From Ruminococcaceae bacterium UBA7147 (GTDB lineage Bacteria > Bacillota > Clostridia > Oscillospirales > Acutalibacteraceae): a stretch of 16,410 nt of DNA. The translations under genes were made by a program, and so were the position numbers. Each line of letters begins with the position of its first letter. Position 1 is the first letter of the stretch. The stretch covers positions 4,646-21,055 of the forward strand of contig DKWR01000003.1 of assembly GCA_002491825.1 (NCBI GenBank), given 5' to 3'. The notes under the pieces were generated by a model, which saw nothing but the letters and a program-made list of their open reading frames with translations, was not told the origin of the DNA and made no database searches. Of the stretch, positions 14,175-16,410 are shown piece after piece.

Positions 14175-14512
14175 TGTGGCTTATGAACTACATAACAAAA
14201 AATTCCCTTACATCGCCGAATGCGGTCAAGGGAAACGTAAATAAAAACGACAGGGACGGCACTGCGGTCGTTTCTTCGGGCGAGCATAAAAGGCTTAAAT
14301 CCTGCTTTCCCTATGGAATTTTCAGCGTTCCGCCGACGGGAGAACGTGCAGTAGTACTCCCTCTTGATGACGGCGAAGTGGGGCTCGGTGTGATTGCAAA
14401 CAGCACGGACCTTGAAGAGGGTGAGCTTATGCTCTATTCAAAGGGCGGAGCGTCAATTGTCCTCAAAAACGACGGCAGAGTGCTTGTAAACGGAAAGGAG
14501 CTTGCTGTATGA
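14174..14512 (+). CDS. Short baseplate spike-like protein (gpV/gp45 OB-fold class)
   Basis: This 112-residue protein starts at ATG 14174, overlapping the hub stop, with AGGAGAG at 14161-14167. The GIFSVPPTGERAVVLPLDDG core followed by GLGVIA is the OB-fold signature of phage spike proteins. After it comes a short SKGGASIVLKNDGRVLVNGKEL repeat, the start of the triple-stranded beta-helix. The gene then stops, so the membrane-piercing tip and its metal-binding HxH apex, present in P2 gpV (211 residues), are missing. A separate tip or PAAR-like protein could be encoded downstream. The role in the hub is likely; piercing ability is uncertain. Confidence 0.75.
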   Translation: MWLMNYITKNSLTSPNAVKGNVNKNDRDGTAVVSSGEHKRLKSCFPYGIFSVPPTGERAVVLPLDDGEVGLGVIANSTDLEEGELMLYSKGGASIVLKNDGRVLVNGKELAV

Positions 14513-14850
14513 CGGACGTAAGAATAAAAGACGGCGACGCAGTTGTTGACAGCACAGGCAATTACAAAATGATTTCAGATACTGACGCACTTTTTCAGCG
14601 TGCGCAAATCTGTATCGGCGCAAGGCTCGGAGGGTTTATTTACGACAGAGAAACAGGCTCGGACATAAGGAGCATAGACGCAGAAAGCGACCTTGCCAAA
14701 GAAAGGGCAGAGCTTATCATAAACGAGGCTCTTGCGCAGTTTGAAGATACCAAAGCCGTAGTTCTGGAGTACGGCGAAGTTATTAAGCTTACAATCACAA
14801 TAGGCGGAGAAAGCCGAAATACGGAGGTGCATTTATACGGAAACATATAA
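14509..14850 (+). CDS. Baseplate wedge protein, gp25/gpW-like (XkdS-type)
   Basis: This 113-residue protein has an ATGA overlap with the spike gene and AAAGGAG at 14494-14500. The pattern GDAVVDSTGNYKMIS, then DALFQRAQICIGARLGGFIYDRETGSD, then a helix and a paired-strand end matches gp25/gpW-like baseplate components. These nucleate the wedge, and in contractile tails the sheath. Having a sheath-initiation component while lacking a sheath gene is notable. Length is typical for this class. Confidence 0.8.
   Translation: MTDVRIKDGDAVVDSTGNYKMISDTDALFQRAQICIGARLGGFIYDRETGSDIRSIDAESDLAKERAELIINEALAQFEDTKAVVLEYGEVIKLTITIGGESRNTEVHLYGNI
14823..14839 (+). promoter_or_regulatory. Ribosome binding site facing an ACG codon at the J gene start
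   Basis: GGAGG at 14823-14827 is followed after nine bases by ACG at 14837-14839, in the J reading frame. That frame is open from 14804, and it contains no ATG, GTG or TTG before 14867. Residues encoded between 14840 and 14867 (ETYNEIYQR) match the usual beginning of J/XkdT proteins. ATT at 14831 is the other non-standard choice, but it lies only three bases from the site. Confidence 0.5.
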
Positions 14851-15895
14851 CGAAATATACCAAAGAATGAAGAACAGATACGAGCAGGAGAGCGAAACGG
14901 AAATTGACGAAAAAAGCGATGTTGCAATCAGACTCAAGGTGCTTGCAGGAGAAATCTATAATGCACAGGTAAACTTTGAGTGGCTGAAAAATCAGATGTT
15001 TGCCGACAGCGCAAGCGGAGAATACCTTGACTACATTGCAAAACAGCGTGGTCTTGAGCGCAAAAAGGCAGTAAAGGCGCAGGGGGAAATATTTTTCTTT
15101 ATTTCACAGCCTGTTGACCACAATATTATTATTCCGATTGGTACGGTTGTAGCTACCGACGACAGCTCTCCCGTAAGGTTTTGCACGACTGAGGAAGGGG
15201 AAATTTCCGCAGGCAATACGCTTGTATGCGTTTATGCAGAGGCGGAAAAGCCGGGACGTGCAGGAAATGTCAAAAAAGATAAGGTGACAGTCGGCGTAAG
15301 CGTTCCGACGGAAATTGAATCAATAACAAATTCCGTTCCGTTTACAGGCGGCGAGGAAGAAGAAACCGACATTGAATTGCGTGAGCGCATAAGAAGTACA
15401 TATAAAAATCAGTCGAACGGAACAAACAAGGCGTATTATGAAAAGCTTGCATTATCTGTTGAGGGCGTTGCAAAAGCGTCGGCGGTTGCAAGAGTCAGAG
15501 GCTCGGGCACGGTTAATATTTATGTGTGTTCAAGCGACGGCAACGTTGACGGTACGGTAATTCAAAAGCTTCAGTCGATTGTTGATAAGGAGCGTGAGCT
15601 TAATGTTGACGTCAAGGTGTATAACGCAACTGCCGTCAGCTATGATCTTGATGTAATAATTACGGCGAAAAACGGCTATTCGGAGGCAGAAGTAAAGGCG
15701 GCTTGCAAGACAGCGTTTGAAAAATACATTAACTCAATCGCCATAGGCGGCAAGCTTTATCTTTCGGCGCTCGGAAAGGCACTGATTGAAACCGATTGCG
15801 TGGAAAACTACGAGTATGATACATCTATGCAAAACAAGGAGCTTTCCGTTACACAGCGCTTTAAAGCAGGAACTACGGAAATTACGGTGGTATGA
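14837..15895 (+). CDS. Baseplate J-like protein (XkdT/gp47-like)
   Basis: This is the main wedge protein that encircles the hub in contractile phages. The motifs are an N-terminal helical region with VAIRLKVLAGEIYNAQVNFEWL and ASGEYLDYIAKQRG, the FTGGEEEETDIELRERI core near the middle, GTNKAYYEKLALSVEGVAKA, and a C-terminal VIITAKNGYSEAEV section. Family-like coding (ETYNEIYQRM) extends upstream of the first ATG at 14867, which lacks a ribosome binding site. The GGAGG at 14823-14827 instead faces ACG 14837 at nine bases, so the natural start appears to have been an ATG there. From ACG the product is 352 residues, and from 14867 it is 342. It overlaps the gp25-like gene by 14 bases and the next gene by four. 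Confidence 0.85.
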   Translation, partial: TETYNEIYQRMKNRYEQESETEIDEKSDVAIRLKVLAGEIYNAQVNFEWLKNQMFADSASGEYLDYIAKQRGLERKKAVKAQGEIFFFISQPVDHNIIIPIGTVVATDDSSPVRFCTTEEGEISAGNTLVCVYAEAEKPGRAGNVKKDKVTVGVSVPTEIESITNSVPFTGGEEEETDIELRERIRSTYKNQSNGTNKAYYEKLALSVEGVAKASAVARVRGSGTVNIYVCSSDGNVDGTVIQKLQSIVDKERELNVDVKVYNATAVSYDLDVIITAKNGYSEAEVKAACKTAFEKYINSIAIGGKLYLSALGKALIETDCVENYEYDTSMQNKELSVTQRFKAGTTEITVV

Positions 15896-16371
15896 TGAGC
15901 AGTTACGATTCAATGAAAGAAAAGCTGAATGCAGTCGGAATTTACAGCATTGACGAAAATTCAAATATATCAAAGGAGCTTTCGGCATATTCCGAGGGAC
16001 TTGACAGCCTGTTTGAAACCCTTGATACAATGACAAAGGAATACTTTATTGAAACGGCAGAGGATTTCGGAATTGAGCGAAGGGAAAAATTTCTCGGCAA
16101 GGAGAAGGAGGAGTATTCAACCGAAAAACGCAGAGAAATGCTGATGTTGCAGGAACAGAATATGGGCGGTAAATGTACTCCCGACGCTTTTTGCGACATA
16201 TTAAGAAGCTGTGGCTTGACGGATTTTATGTTTACCGAGTTGCCGACAAGCTTCAGACTGTCAATCACAATTAACGACACGCTTTCGCAGGAGCAGAAAA
16301 AGATAGTTACGGAGAGGATAAATCTTGAATTTCCGCTTCATTTATCAGTTGCAATTAATTTTTCAGAATAA
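15892..16371 (+). CDS. DUF2313/gpI-like baseplate protein (XkdU-type)
   Basis: This 159-residue protein directly follows J, the position of P2 gpI, Mu gp48 and PBSX XkdU, which connect the wedge to tail fibres. It begins with helices, has the TKEYFIETAEDFGIERREKFLG helix and the STEKRREMLMLQEQNMGG turn typical of the family, then an FCDILRSCGL helix and a paired-strand C terminus with FPLHLSVAINF. Start ATG 15892 overlaps the J stop; ATG 15895 is equally possible. It suggests that a fibre or host-recognition gene follows outside the window. Confidence 0.85.
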   Translation: MMSSYDSMKEKLNAVGIYSIDENSNISKELSAYSEGLDSLFETLDTMTKEYFIETAEDFGIERREKFLGKEKEEYSTEKRREMLMLQEQNMGGKCTPDAFCDILRSCGLTDFMFTELPTSFRLSITINDTLSQEQKKIVTERINLEFPLHLSVAINFSE

Positions 16372-16400
16372 TATCCGCAAATAAAATGGGGCTGTTGCAA

Positions 16401-16410
16401 ATGAATAAGA
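16401..16410 (+). CDS. Possible start of the next operon gene (cut by the window end)
   Basis: An ATG at 16401, preceded by GGGG nine bases upstream, opens a frame that reads M-N-K to the window edge. An in-frame ATG at 16386 is also possible. By analogy with related phages this would be a tail fibre or further baseplate gene, but nothing in the ten visible bases shows that. Confidence 0.25.

Noticed and set aside
5829..16371. Type VI secretion system or extracellular contractile injection system
   Set aside because: Both terminase subunits, portal, protease and coat protein are encoded, so the particle has a DNA-packaging head. No sheath or AAA+ recycling ATPase is present in the window.

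Overview
The window looks like a chromosomal segment of an anaerobic Bacillota bacterium of class Clostridia, probably Ruminococcus/Oscillospiraceae-like. This rests on a GerA-family spore germination protein, a FemAB-type peptidoglycan bridge enzyme, strong GGAGG ribosome binding sites, frequent TTG starts, moderately AT-rich DNA and a small inverted-repeat element of a style common in that group. The genus is inferred and cannot be proven from the sequence alone.

Bases 1-4041 hold + strand host genes: an OmpR-type response regulator, a sensor histidine kinase interrupted by an in-frame TGA just before its last ATP-binding motif, a membrane-anchored protein of unknown function, and, as a separate unit behind a long inverted repeat, a FemAB-family aminoacyltransferase. 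Bases 4042-5436 hold a GerA-family gene on the - strand, whose stop codon directly abuts the FemAB stop codon. Bases 5437-5828 are intergenic and contain an AT-rich hairpin and a 164-bp MITE-like element built from paired hairpins.

From about 5829 to the window end runs one tightly packed + strand operon of phage structural genes: small and large terminase, portal, maturation protease with a C-terminal scaffold-like part, probable decoration protein, HK97-fold major capsid, three head-tail junction proteins, a tube-like protein, a 48-residue protein, a LysM baseplate protein, hub, short spike, gp25-like protein, baseplate J, and a DUF2313/gpI-like protein. The order follows PBSX/Mu/P2-type contractile phages. 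However, the sheath gene expected before the tube and the tape measure expected after it are both absent. Only the 48-residue ORF sits in the tape-measure slot.

No integrase, repressor, replication or lysis gene lies on the upstream side, where the operon follows host genes directly. Two operon genes (terS and the J gene) have good ribosome binding sites facing ATA and ACG where an ATG would be expected. Two readings remain open: a compact, possibly domesticated DNA-packaging particle with a minimal baseplate tail (gene-transfer-agent-like), or a decaying prophage whose missing genes lie downstream or are lost. The window cannot decide between them.
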